This document shows, piece after piece, positions 57,309 through 64,000 of a DNA stretch of 64,000 nt; within the stretch, counting starts at the first letter, position 1; each line of letters begins with the position of its first letter. Position numbers and translations under genes: made by a program. The notes below the pieces were generated by a model. That model made no database searches. It worked only from the letters and a program-made list of their open reading frames with translations, and was not told the origin of the DNA. The stretch is from Bradyrhizobium sp. CER78 (GTDB lineage Bacteria > Pseudomonadota > Alphaproteobacteria > Rhizobiales > Xanthobacteraceae), in NCBI RefSeq assembly GCF_029846235.1, contig NZ_JARVWP010000011.1, positions 1 through 64,000 of the forward strand, read 5' to 3'.

Positions 57309-59533
57309 CTCAAACTATCTCTCGGCGCAGCGCACTCGCCGGCGCCGGCGCGCTCATCGTCGCCCTCCGGCTGTCCGGAACGCATGCACAGACCGAAACT
57401 GGTACCGGCAGCGGTCCGTCGAAGCATGGTTTGCCGGGAAGCCTCGACGACACGCCGCGGATCGACGCCTGGATTCGCATCGATGCGTCGGGCGCCGCTT
57501 CGATCCTCACCGGAAAGGCCGAGCTTGGTCAGGGTCTCAAGACGGCGCTTCTTCAGGTCGCCGCGGAGGAGCTGAAATTGCCGCTCGGCCGGCTATCGCT
57601 GGTTACGGCTGACACGGCGCGGACGCCCAACGAAGGCTACACAGCTGCCAGTCACTCGATCCAGGACTCCGGTACCGCGATCAGGCATGCCGCAGCGCAA
57701 GCGCGAGAGCTACTCAAGGACGAGGCGGCTCGCAGGTTCGGTGTGCCCGCCAACGCACTTCAGGTCCGCAACGGCCAGGTGTTCGGCGTTGACGGCAAGC
57801 GCATCTCCTACGGCGAGTTGGTTCGCGATCAACTGCTGTCGGTCGACGCCACCCCGACCTCGCGCCTGACCTCGCCTGCAGACTTTACCGTGATGAGCCA
57901 GCCAGTGCCGCGGGTGGATATTCCCGCCAAGGTGACGGGTGGGGTGGCTTACGTCCAGGATATGCGCCCTGACGGGATGCTGCACGCTCGAGTCGTCCGG
58001 CCGCCGAGTTACGGCGCCACGTTGCGGGACTGCGATACTTCTCCAGTTGAGAAGATGCGGGGAGTCGTCAAGGTCATACGCGACGGCAATTTCCTCGGCG
58101 TCATTGCGGAACGCGAGTGGACCGCGGTGCAGGCAATGCGAACGCTCGCGGCCACCACGACCTGGATCGAACGGCAGGAGCTGCCGGATGAGGTGGATTT
58201 GCCGGCCGCGCTGATGAATCTACCTTCACGCGACACGACCATTCATGACACTGGAAGTCCGGGTAACCCGGGAATTTTGGTCGAGGGCACCTTCAGCAGA
58301 CCCTATCTGACGCACGGATCGATCGGACCGGCATGCGCGCTTGCGCAATTCGCGGATCAAAAGCTCACGGTGTGGACTCATACTCAAGGCGTGTTCTTCC
58401 TGCGCGACGCGATCGCGGGCATGCTGCGGATGCCTGCCGAGAACGTCCGCTGCGTCCACGCGGAAGGCGCCGGGTGTTACGGCCACAATGGCGCCGATGA
58501 TGCCGCAGCCGATGCGGCGATGCTCGCCCTCGCAGTGCCCGGGCGGCCGGTCAGGGTCCAACTGATGCGCGAGCAGGAACACGCTTGGGACCCATTCGGG
58601 CCCGGCATGGTGGTCAAGCTGAAGGCGACTGTCGGAGCCGACGGAGCCATTTCCGATTGGCACCATGAAGTCTGGAGCCAGTCGCACATGATGCGGCCCG
58701 GACCGCCGGGGACGCTGATCGCCGCCAGACTGAAGTCGGACGCCGCTCCCCCGGCGCCGCCCGTCGCCCTTGCACAGCCCGAAGGTGGCGGCGATCGGAA
58801 TGCGGTTCCGCTCTACGCGATCGCAAACTGCAAGGTGATCAGCCACTTCCTGCCCGACATGCCCTTGCGCGGCTCGTCCATGCGCTCGCTGGGCGGCTAT
58901 CTCAACGTCCTCTCGATCGAGAGCGTCCTTGATGAACTGGCAGTCCGTTCGGGCCAGGATCCCGTGGCGTTCCGGCTTCGACACATCGAAGATCCACGCG
59001 CGCGCGACGTCATCGAGGCGGCGGCGTCGCGTTTCGGATGGACCGCGCGCGTCAAGTCTTCGGAAAGCACCGGTTTCGGGTTCGGTTTCGGACGCTACAA
59101 GAATCTCGAAGCCTGGTGCGCCGTGGCGGTCGAGATCGAAATCCCCCGATTGAGCGGCGTGGTTGGCATCCGTCGCGTCGTGGCGGCGGTGGACACCGGG
59201 CAGATTGTGAACCCGGATGGGGTCCGCAACCAGATCGAAGGCGGCATCCTGCAAGCCGCGAGTTGGACGCTGTTCGAGCGGGTGACGTTCGACCGAACCC
59301 GCGTGACGTCGGTGGATTGGTCGGCCTATCCGATCATGCGCTTCGATAGCGTTCCCGAGTCAGTCGAGGTCCATCTGGTGGATCGGCCGGGCGACGCCTT
59401 CTATGGCGTCGCCGAGGCTGCGCAAGGACCGACCGGAGCCGCGCTTGCCAACGCAATCAGGGACGCAACGGGCGTTCGGTTACACCAGCTTCCTTTGACG
59501 CCGGCACGCATCAGGAAAGCGATCGCGAGGTGA
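57305..59533 (+). CDS. Molybdopterin subunit of molybdenum hydroxylase (IorB-like)
   Basis: A 742-residue large subunit of the xanthine dehydrogenase family, IorB type. The N-terminus ISRRSALAGAGALIVALRLSG is a twin-arginine signal, so the enzyme is exported folded with its cofactor and acts in the periplasm. Family motifs include GKAELGQGLKTALLQVAAEE and GPTGAALANAI near the end, with Glu704 in GVAEAAQG at the position of the catalytic base. The family hydroxylates N-heterocycles (isoquinoline, nicotinate) or oxidises aldehydes, using water. It has no FAD subunit and presumably uses the triheme cytochrome. The substrate is unknown. Confidence 0.9.
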   Translation: MTQTISRRSALAGAGALIVALRLSGTHAQTETGTGSGPSKHGLPGSLDDTPRIDAWIRIDASGAASILTGKAELGQGLKTALLQVAAEELKLPLGRLSLVTADTARTPNEGYTAASHSIQDSGTAIRHAAAQARELLKDEAARRFGVPANALQVRNGQVFGVDGKRISYGELVRDQLLSVDATPTSRLTSPADFTVMSQPVPRVDIPAKVTGGVAYVQDMRPDGMLHARVVRPPSYGATLRDCDTSPVEKMRGVVKVIRDGNFLGVIAEREWTAVQAMRTLAATTTWIERQELPDEVDLPAALMNLPSRDTTIHDTGSPGNPGILVEGTFSRPYLTHGSIGPACALAQFADQKLTVWTHTQGVFFLRDAIAGMLRMPAENVRCVHAEGAGCYGHNGADDAAADAAMLALAVPGRPVRVQLMREQEHAWDPFGPGMVVKLKATVGADGAISDWHHEVWSQSHMMRPGPPGTLIAARLKSDAAPPAPPVALAQPEGGGDRNAVPLYAIANCKVISHFLPDMPLRGSSMRSLGGYLNVLSIESVLDELAVRSGQDPVAFRLRHIEDPRARDVIEAAASRFGWTARVKSSESTGFGFGFGRYKNLEAWCAVAVEIEIPRLSGVVGIRRVVAAVDTGQIVNPDGVRNQIEGGILQAASWTLFERVTFDRTRVTSVDWSAYPIMRFDSVPESVEVHLVDRPGDAFYGVAEAAQGPTGAALANAIRDATGVRLHQLPLTPARIRKAIAR

Positions 59534-59585
59534 CAGGCATCTCCTGATCAATGGAGGCCTTGTCCTTCGGAGCGGAGACGCACGC

Positions 59586-60257
59586 CTACACGGTTTCCTT
59601 TGCCGGCAGGACAGAGCGAATGCCGCCGAGAAATGTTGTCACCTTCGCGTCGATGATCGAGTTGACGTCCGTTTCGAGCGGCATCGAATAGATGAACTTG
59701 CGCACCCCGAGATAGAAGATTGCTGCGTGGAGGCCCCAAACCATCTCGATTTCGAGAACGGTGATCGGAAGGTCGCGGGTCGACGGGCGCCCGTACTCGA
59801 ACCTGATTTCCTCAATCAGCCTCTCGAATGCGCGTTCGCGCAGCATCTTGAGATAGCGTGCGTTCAATCCGAGGTCCTTGAGGCCCGCAAACATAAACAG
59901 GCGGATCCACTCATAAGTGAGAATGACCCCAGCGTACTCGCGATAGAACTGGATCAGCCTGGTTTTGAGCGGGACCGAGCGATCGGTGATGATTGCCTCC
60001 CATGAAGGCTTCCATCGTTCGACGAACACCTCCTGATAGACCCGCTCGATGAGGGCTTCCTTGCTCGGGAAGTAGCGATAGAGCAGGGGCTGGGTGATCC
60101 GCAGCCGTCTCGCGAGCTCGCGGGTTTGCCCCTCGAATCCATACTCGGCGAAGAATGAGACCGCCTCTCGCGCGATGATGCCTTCCCGCTCGGACGGGTC
60201 CAGCCTTTGCTGCTCTCGGATAGGCGTCCTAGAACGCGCTCTGTTGGGCTTCTTCAC
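59586..60257 (-). CDS. TetR family transcriptional regulator
   Basis: A 223-residue TetR regulator. The N-terminal helix-turn-helix reads EYGFEGQTRELARRLRITQP then LLYRYFPSKEALIERVYQEV. The C-terminal ligand domain (about 80-223) is all-helical. It is divergent from the monooxygenase gene at 60459; two palindromes lie in the 201-base gap, one on each side of the promoter, and a third lies at 55207. It probably represses its own gene and the catabolic genes until a substrate or intermediate binds. Confidence 0.9.
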   Translation of the reverse strand: MKKPNRARSRTPIREQQRLDPSEREGIIAREAVSFFAEYGFEGQTRELARRLRITQPLLYRYFPSKEALIERVYQEVFVERWKPSWEAIITDRSVPLKTRLIQFYREYAGVILTYEWIRLFMFAGLKDLGLNARYLKMLRERAFERLIEEIRFEYGRPSTRDLPITVLEIEMVWGLHAAIFYLGVRKFIYSMPLETDVNSIIDAKVTTFLGGIRSVLPAKETV

Positions 60258-60346
60258 ACCGGATTCGTGGGTTTGAGGGGCAAATCTGTAGCTTCATACA
60301 CTGATTTGCTGCCGGAGCCGATCCCGGAGCCCCTGTCACTTTTTGT

Positions 60347-60360
60347 TTATCAAATGATAA
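60347..60360. promoter_or_regulatory. Putative TetR operator 2
   Basis: TTATCA, two As, then TGATAA (60347-60360), followed by ATAA. It ends seven bases before the -35 of the monooxygenase promoter and matches operator 1 except for the centre. Confidence 0.6.
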
Positions 60361-60367
60361 ATAAGTA

Positions 60368-60396
60368 TTGACGTGGATCAATGCCGGGCACATAAT
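60368..60396 (+). promoter_or_regulatory. Promoter of the monooxygenase-symporter operon
   Basis: TTGACG at 60368-60373 and CATAAT at 60391-60396 are separated by 17 bases. Palindromes abut it upstream (60347-60360) and immediately downstream (60397-60410), the classic layout for repression by blocking RNA polymerase. The start of transcription would be near 60402. Confidence 0.7.
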
Positions 60397-60410
60397 TGAT
60401 CAAATGATAA
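60397..60410. promoter_or_regulatory. Putative TetR operator 3
   Basis: TGATCA, two As, TGATAA (60397-60410), followed by ATAA. It begins directly after the -10 hexamer and differs from operator 2 at one base of the left half-site. Confidence 0.6.
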
Positions 60411-60458
60411 ATAACGATGACGTTGACCGGTCCAACCGCGCCGAAGGGAGGCTGCTTG

Positions 60459-61709
60459 ATGACCAAAGGTCGCCGGACGCAGGAAGCACAGCCGAGAGCA
60501 CTCGTGATCGGCGGATCCATGGCCGGGCTATTCGCGGCGTTGCTGCTGCGCCGGCAAGGCTGGGACGTTGACATATACGAACGCATCGGCGCCGAACTGG
60601 CTGGCCGAGGCGCCGGGATCGTCACGCACGGCGAGCTGTTCGAGGTGTTGGCTAGGGCGGGCATCGACACCGACGCGGCCGCTGTCGGAGTCGCCGTTCC
60701 GGGGCGACGCGTGCTCGATCGCTCCGGCCGCATTGAAGGCGAGCGCGAGTTGAGTCAGGTGCTGACGTCGTGGGGACATCTTTATGGGCTTCTGAGGGCC
60801 GCTCTCCCGGCCGAAAACTACCACCACGGCAGCAACCTTGTGGAAGTTACGGAGGCCGCCGACCGGGTGGTGGCGCGCTTCTCCGACGGCTCTGAAGCTT
60901 CAGGCGATCTTCTGATCGGCGCAGACGGCCTGTTTTCGTCCGTTCGCGCCCGGCTCGCGGCGGATGTCCGGCCCAGATACGCTGGATATGTCGCTTGGCG
61001 GGGCCTCGTCGACGAACGGGATCTGTCGCGCCGGACGCGCGCGGAATTGTGCGACTGGTTTGCCTTCAGTCTTCCTCCAGGGGAGCAGATGCTCGGTTAC
61101 CCCGTCGCCGGCGCCAACGAGGAGATGAATGTCGGAGAACGGCGCTTCAATTTCGTTTGGTACCGCCCGGCCGACGCCGACCATGGGTTGGGCGATCTCC
61201 TGACCGATGTCGACGGTGTCAGGCACGAACTATCCATTCCGCCGACGCGGATTCGTCCGGACGTGATCGCTTCCATGCGCCGGGACGCAGAGCGACTTCT
61301 CGCTCCGCAGTTCGCGGAGGTGGTCCGCCTCACGCAGCAGCCCTTCATTCAAGCCATCCTCGATCTCGAGACGCCGCGCATGGCGCTTGGATCTCGAACC
61401 GTGATCCTGGGCGATGCCGCCTTTGTGGCCAGACCGCATGTCGGCATGGGGGTGACGAAGGCTGCCGGCGACGCGGCCGCGCTTGCCGATGCGCTACGGG
61501 CCCATCCGGAGGATCTCGCCGCCGCGCTCGCCAAATTCGAATCCACCCGGCTGCGCTTCGGAGCGGCGGTCGTTCGACGTGCGCGCGATCTCGGCGCCTA
61601 CATGCAGGCGCAGATCGCCACCGCCGAACAACGCGCGATGGCGGAGCTGCACCGCAGCCCCGAAGCGGTGATGGCGGAGACCGCCGTCACGACGGGGATC
61701 GCCGCATGA
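60459..61709 (+). CDS. FAD-dependent aromatic monooxygenase
   Basis: A 416-residue flavin monooxygenase. FAD motifs are VIGGSMAGLFAALLLRRQGW, DLLIGADGLFSSVRARL and VILGDAAFVARPHVGMGVTKA. It is a paralogue of the genes at 51595 and 52785. The start at 60459 is set by AAGGGAGG; an upstream Met at 60417 would leave almost no leader after the mapped promoter. It is first in the operon with DUF485, symporter and cupin genes. Likely activity is hydroxylation of the compound produced by the molybdenum hydroxylase. Confidence 0.88.
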   Translation: MTKGRRTQEAQPRALVIGGSMAGLFAALLLRRQGWDVDIYERIGAELAGRGAGIVTHGELFEVLARAGIDTDAAAVGVAVPGRRVLDRSGRIEGERELSQVLTSWGHLYGLLRAALPAENYHHGSNLVEVTEAADRVVARFSDGSEASGDLLIGADGLFSSVRARLAADVRPRYAGYVAWRGLVDERDLSRRTRAELCDWFAFSLPPGEQMLGYPVAGANEEMNVGERRFNFVWYRPADADHGLGDLLTDVDGVRHELSIPPTRIRPDVIASMRRDAERLLAPQFAEVVRLTQQPFIQAILDLETPRMALGSRTVILGDAAFVARPHVGMGVTKAAGDAAALADALRAHPEDLAAALAKFESTRLRFGAAVVRRARDLGAYMQAQIATAEQRAMAELHRSPEAVMAETAVTTGIAA

Positions 61710-61747
61710 ACGGATGCAAAAGCTCAAGAAGGGAGGACGACCAACCG

Positions 61748-62047
61748 ATGGACCTGCAAGCCATTCAAGATAATCCAGCGTTCAGACAGCTTGCGAGCGA
61801 GCGCGCGCGTCTTGGTGTCGGCATGTCGATCGTCATGGCGACCGCATACTTTGCCTACATCCTGACCATCGCATTCTGGCCCCGCTTGCTCGGGCATCCA
61901 CTCTGGGGCGGCACCGTGATCACGTGGGGCGTGCTGATCGGCGTTGGTCTGATCGCGCTCGGATTCCTGCTCACGGCGCTCTATGTCCGCCGAGCCAATT
62001 CCCGTTTCGATCGGCTCAATCAGCTGCTGCTGGAGGATTTTCGATGA
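61748..62047 (+). CDS. DUF485 membrane protein
   Basis: A 99-residue protein with the DUF485 layout: a short N-terminal segment MDLQAIQDNPAFRQLASERA, then two membrane helices (VMATAYFAYILTIAFWP and WGVLIGVGLIALGFLLTAL), and the basic C-terminus YVRRANSRFDRLNQLL. DUF485 genes nearly always precede acetate-type sodium:solute symporters (yjcH-actP). The stop overlaps the symporter start (ATGA). A Met at 61706 is an alternative start but lacks a ribosome site. Confidence 0.88.
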   Translation: MDLQAIQDNPAFRQLASERARLGVGMSIVMATAYFAYILTIAFWPRLLGHPLWGGTVITWGVLIGVGLIALGFLLTALYVRRANSRFDRLNQLLLEDFR

Positions 62048-63702
62048 TCTCGCGTTCGGCCTGCGTCGCTTTCCTGGCAACCGCATTCGCCTTGGCTTCC
62101 TATCCCGCTGCAGCCGATGCGCTGACAGGCGCGGTCGGGACGCGGCAGTCGCTGAATGTGACGGCGATCGCCATGTTCCTCGCTTTTGTCGCCGTCAGCC
62201 TCGCCATCACATGGTGGGCGGCGCGACGCGGCACGAACACGGCAAAGGACTTCTATGCCGCCGGCGCCGGCCTCAAGGGCGTCCAGAATGGGCTTGCGAT
62301 CGCGGGCGACTACACCTCGGCCGCGACGTTCCTCGGCGTCACGGCGCTTGTCTACACGTCGGGTTATGACGGCATGATCTATGCGATCGGCTTTCTCGTC
62401 GGCTTCCCGATGATCCTGTTCCTGATCGCGGAGCCGCTCCGCAACCTCGGCCGCTATACCTTCGCCGACGTCGCGGCGTATCGGCTGTCGGAAGTGCCGG
62501 TGAGGGCGGTTGCCGGCGTCAACACCCTCGTCATCGTGGTGTTCTATCTGATCGCGCAACTGGTCGGGGCGGGAAAGCTCATCCAGCTCCTGTTCGGGCT
62601 TCCCTACATCTACGCCGTCGGCATCGTCGGTGGATTGATGATGGTCTATGTGACCGTCGGAGGCATGCTCGCGACCACCTGGGTGCAGATCATCAAGGCC
62701 GTGCTCTTGATGTCGGGTTCGGTGCTGATGTCGATTCTGATTCTCGGCCATTTCGGCTTCAGTCTCGAGGCGCTCTTCCGGGAAGCCGTTGCTCTGCACC
62801 CGAAGGCTGACGCGATCATGGCGCCCGGTGGTCTCGTCAAGGATCCGGTGTCGGCGATTTCTCTCGGATTGGCTCTGATCTTCGGCACCGCCGGGCTGCC
62901 GCACATCCTGATGCGTTTCTTCACCGTGAGCGATGCGCGCGAGGCGCGCACGTCCGTGCTGGTCGCGACAGGTTTCATCTCGGTCTTCTACAGCCTGCTG
63001 TTCGTCCTCGGCTTTGGCGCCGTAGCGATCGTCTCGGCGAATCCCCAGTTTAGGGATGCGTCGGGCGGGCTGCTTGGAGGCGTGAACATGGTTGCCCTGC
63101 ACCTGGCGGATGCTGTCGGCGGCTCGCTGCTGCTCGGGTTCATTTCCGCGGTGGCGTTCGCGACCATCCTCGCGGTGGTGTCCGGGCTGACGCTCGCAGG
63201 CGCTTCGGCGGCGAGCCACGATCTCTATGCTCGCGTGATCCGCAAGGGGCGTGCGGGCGAACGGGAGGAGGTGCTTGTCTCGAAAGCCGCCGCTGTTGCG
63301 ATCAGCTTGCTGTCGATGGGGCTGGGTGTCCTGTTCGAGAACCAGAACATCGCATTCATGGTCGGGTTGGTTTTCGCGATTGCGGCGAGCGCGAATTTCC
63401 CGGTCATACTTCTCTCGATCACGTGGCCCGATCTCACCACGCGAGGAGCGGTGAGTGGATCGGTTGTCGGTCTGCTGGCTTCGGTCGGACTGGTAGCCCT
63501 CAGCCCGGGTGTGTGGACTGCCACGTTCAAGCTCGGAGCAGCGCCGTTCCCTTACGACAATCCAGCGCTGGTCTCGGTTCCGCTGGCCTTCGCCGTGACA
63601 TGGGCGGTGTCGGTATTTGACCGGAGCGCCGCGGCTGCCTCGGTTCGTGCATCCTTTGGCGCCCAGCATGTTCGCGCGCAGACCGGCCTCGCTGCCGAAT
63701 GA
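62044..63702 (+). CDS. Sodium:solute symporter (ActP-like)
   Basis: A 552-residue inner-membrane symporter of the SSS family, close in layout to acetate permease ActP. It has a signal-like first segment (ACVAFLATAFALASYPAAADA), then about thirteen helices. Characteristic stretches are GDYTSAATFLGVTALVYTSG, RYTFADVAAYRLSEVPVRAV, GTAGLPHILMRFFTV and ASAASHDLYARVI. With DUF485 it forms a typical pair. Context suggests uptake of a carboxylate substrate or pathway product rather than acetate itself. Confidence 0.9.
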   Translation: MISRSACVAFLATAFALASYPAAADALTGAVGTRQSLNVTAIAMFLAFVAVSLAITWWAARRGTNTAKDFYAAGAGLKGVQNGLAIAGDYTSAATFLGVTALVYTSGYDGMIYAIGFLVGFPMILFLIAEPLRNLGRYTFADVAAYRLSEVPVRAVAGVNTLVIVVFYLIAQLVGAGKLIQLLFGLPYIYAVGIVGGLMMVYVTVGGMLATTWVQIIKAVLLMSGSVLMSILILGHFGFSLEALFREAVALHPKADAIMAPGGLVKDPVSAISLGLALIFGTAGLPHILMRFFTVSDAREARTSVLVATGFISVFYSLLFVLGFGAVAIVSANPQFRDASGGLLGGVNMVALHLADAVGGSLLLGFISAVAFATILAVVSGLTLAGASAASHDLYARVIRKGRAGEREEVLVSKAAAVAISLLSMGLGVLFENQNIAFMVGLVFAIAASANFPVILLSITWPDLTTRGAVSGSVVGLLASVGLVALSPGVWTATFKLGAAPFPYDNPALVSVPLAFAVTWAVSVFDRSAAAASVRASFGAQHVRAQTGLAAE

Positions 63703-63730
63703 CGGCTTTTGGAGATAAGGAGAAACGACC

Positions 63731-64000
63731 ATGAACGCTGATGTAACGGATAAGGGTAGGGCCGCCTGGCCCGAGGTCATCCGCAGGGAATTCGATGCCA
63801 ATCAGTTCAACGGGCGAGTTGGCACTCGGCTCCTGTCCGAAACGGATCGCGTCCGGGTCTGGGAGATCCGGCTGGCTCCCGGCGAGCGCATCGGATTTCA
63901 CCGACACGTGCTGGATTACTTCTGGACCGCAGTGACGCCGGGGCGGGCGCAATCGCACGCAGAGGACGGGACGATCGCCGAAGCCGTGTATTCAGCTGGC
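63731..64000 (+). CDS. Cupin-like protein, cut by window end
   Basis: The first 90 codons of a protein that runs off the window. It starts at ATG 63731 after an AAGGAG site, 28 bases past the symporter stop, so it is the fourth gene of the operon. LAPGERIGFHRHVLDYFW looks like the first cupin motif with metal-binding His residues. Its full length and role cannot be judged. Confidence 0.65.
   Translation, partial: MNADVTDKGRAAWPEVIRREFDANQFNGRVGTRLLSETDRVRVWEIRLAPGERIGFHRHVLDYFWTAVTPGRAQSHAEDGTIAEAVYSAG

Noticed and set aside
62020..63801. 593-codon minus-strand frame opposite the symporter
   Set aside because: Asp/Arg/Glu/His-rich antisense of hydrophobic codons; the sense strand is an obvious transporter.

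Overview
This is a 64 kb piece of a GC-rich alphaproteobacterial chromosome, most likely Bradyrhizobium or a close relative (Nitrobacteraceae). The evidence is a pair of phasins, a tRNA-His with the alphaproteobacterial form (no extra G at -1, A73), alphaproteobacterial promoter hexamers, a GC-rich hairpin repeat of a type common in these genomes, and many solute/aromatic catabolism genes. No replication, ribosomal or phage genes are present.

Layout. 0.2-5.6 kb is housekeeping-like: a large multi-PAS histidine kinase and two phasins for polyhydroxyalkanoate granules. 5.7-7.3 kb holds tRNA-His, a TenA-family thiaminase II, and broken tRNA pieces, including the whole 3' half of a tRNA-Glu; this looks like a recombination or island border. 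7.3-18.7 kb is a surface-protein locus: a giant SARP-type regulator (wHTH, BTAD, degenerate cyclase, ATPase, TPR), divergent from an autotransporter with about eleven Ser/Asn/Gly repeats, followed 30 bp later by a 1267-residue TPR-glycosyltransferase-TPR-sulfotransferase fusion. 18.7-22 kb is mostly decayed DNA (IS3 remnant, frameshifted gene, dispersed repeats) around one DUF4239 membrane protein. 22.2-30.5 kb is an AmpH-like peptidoglycan hydrolase followed 13 bp later by a 2393-residue autotransporter.

31-50 kb is an electrophile/quinone-type detoxification region: MFS exporter, metallo-hydrolase and epoxide-hydrolase-like enzymes, two MhqO-like ring-cleaving dioxygenases, an MhqD-like hydrolase, two YcaC-like cysteine hydrolases, a haloperoxidase-like hydrolase, two LysR and one AraC regulators, and a tight seven-gene operon (40.06-46.43 kb) from cysteine hydrolase through XapX, amidohydrolase, DoxX, secreted VOC protein and porin to a YoaK-type membrane protein. 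A class III nucleotide cyclase follows the second LysR gene.

50.4-64 kb appears to be one catabolic regulon: old yellow enzyme, three related FAD monooxygenases, an MFS transporter, a periplasmic molybdenum hydroxylase (triheme cytochrome, 2Fe-2S subunit, Mo subunit), a TetR regulator, a DUF485/solute symporter pair and a cupin cut by the window end. Three matching palindromes lie in its two promoter regions, two of them bracketing a good -35/-10 promoter. The substrate is unknown; an aromatic or N-heterocyclic compound is the best inference.

The most novel features are the autotransporter plus bifunctional modifying-enzyme pair (11.6-18.7 kb) and the TetR-operator regulon (50.4-64 kb). All functional statements come from reading motifs by eye; no database search was run.
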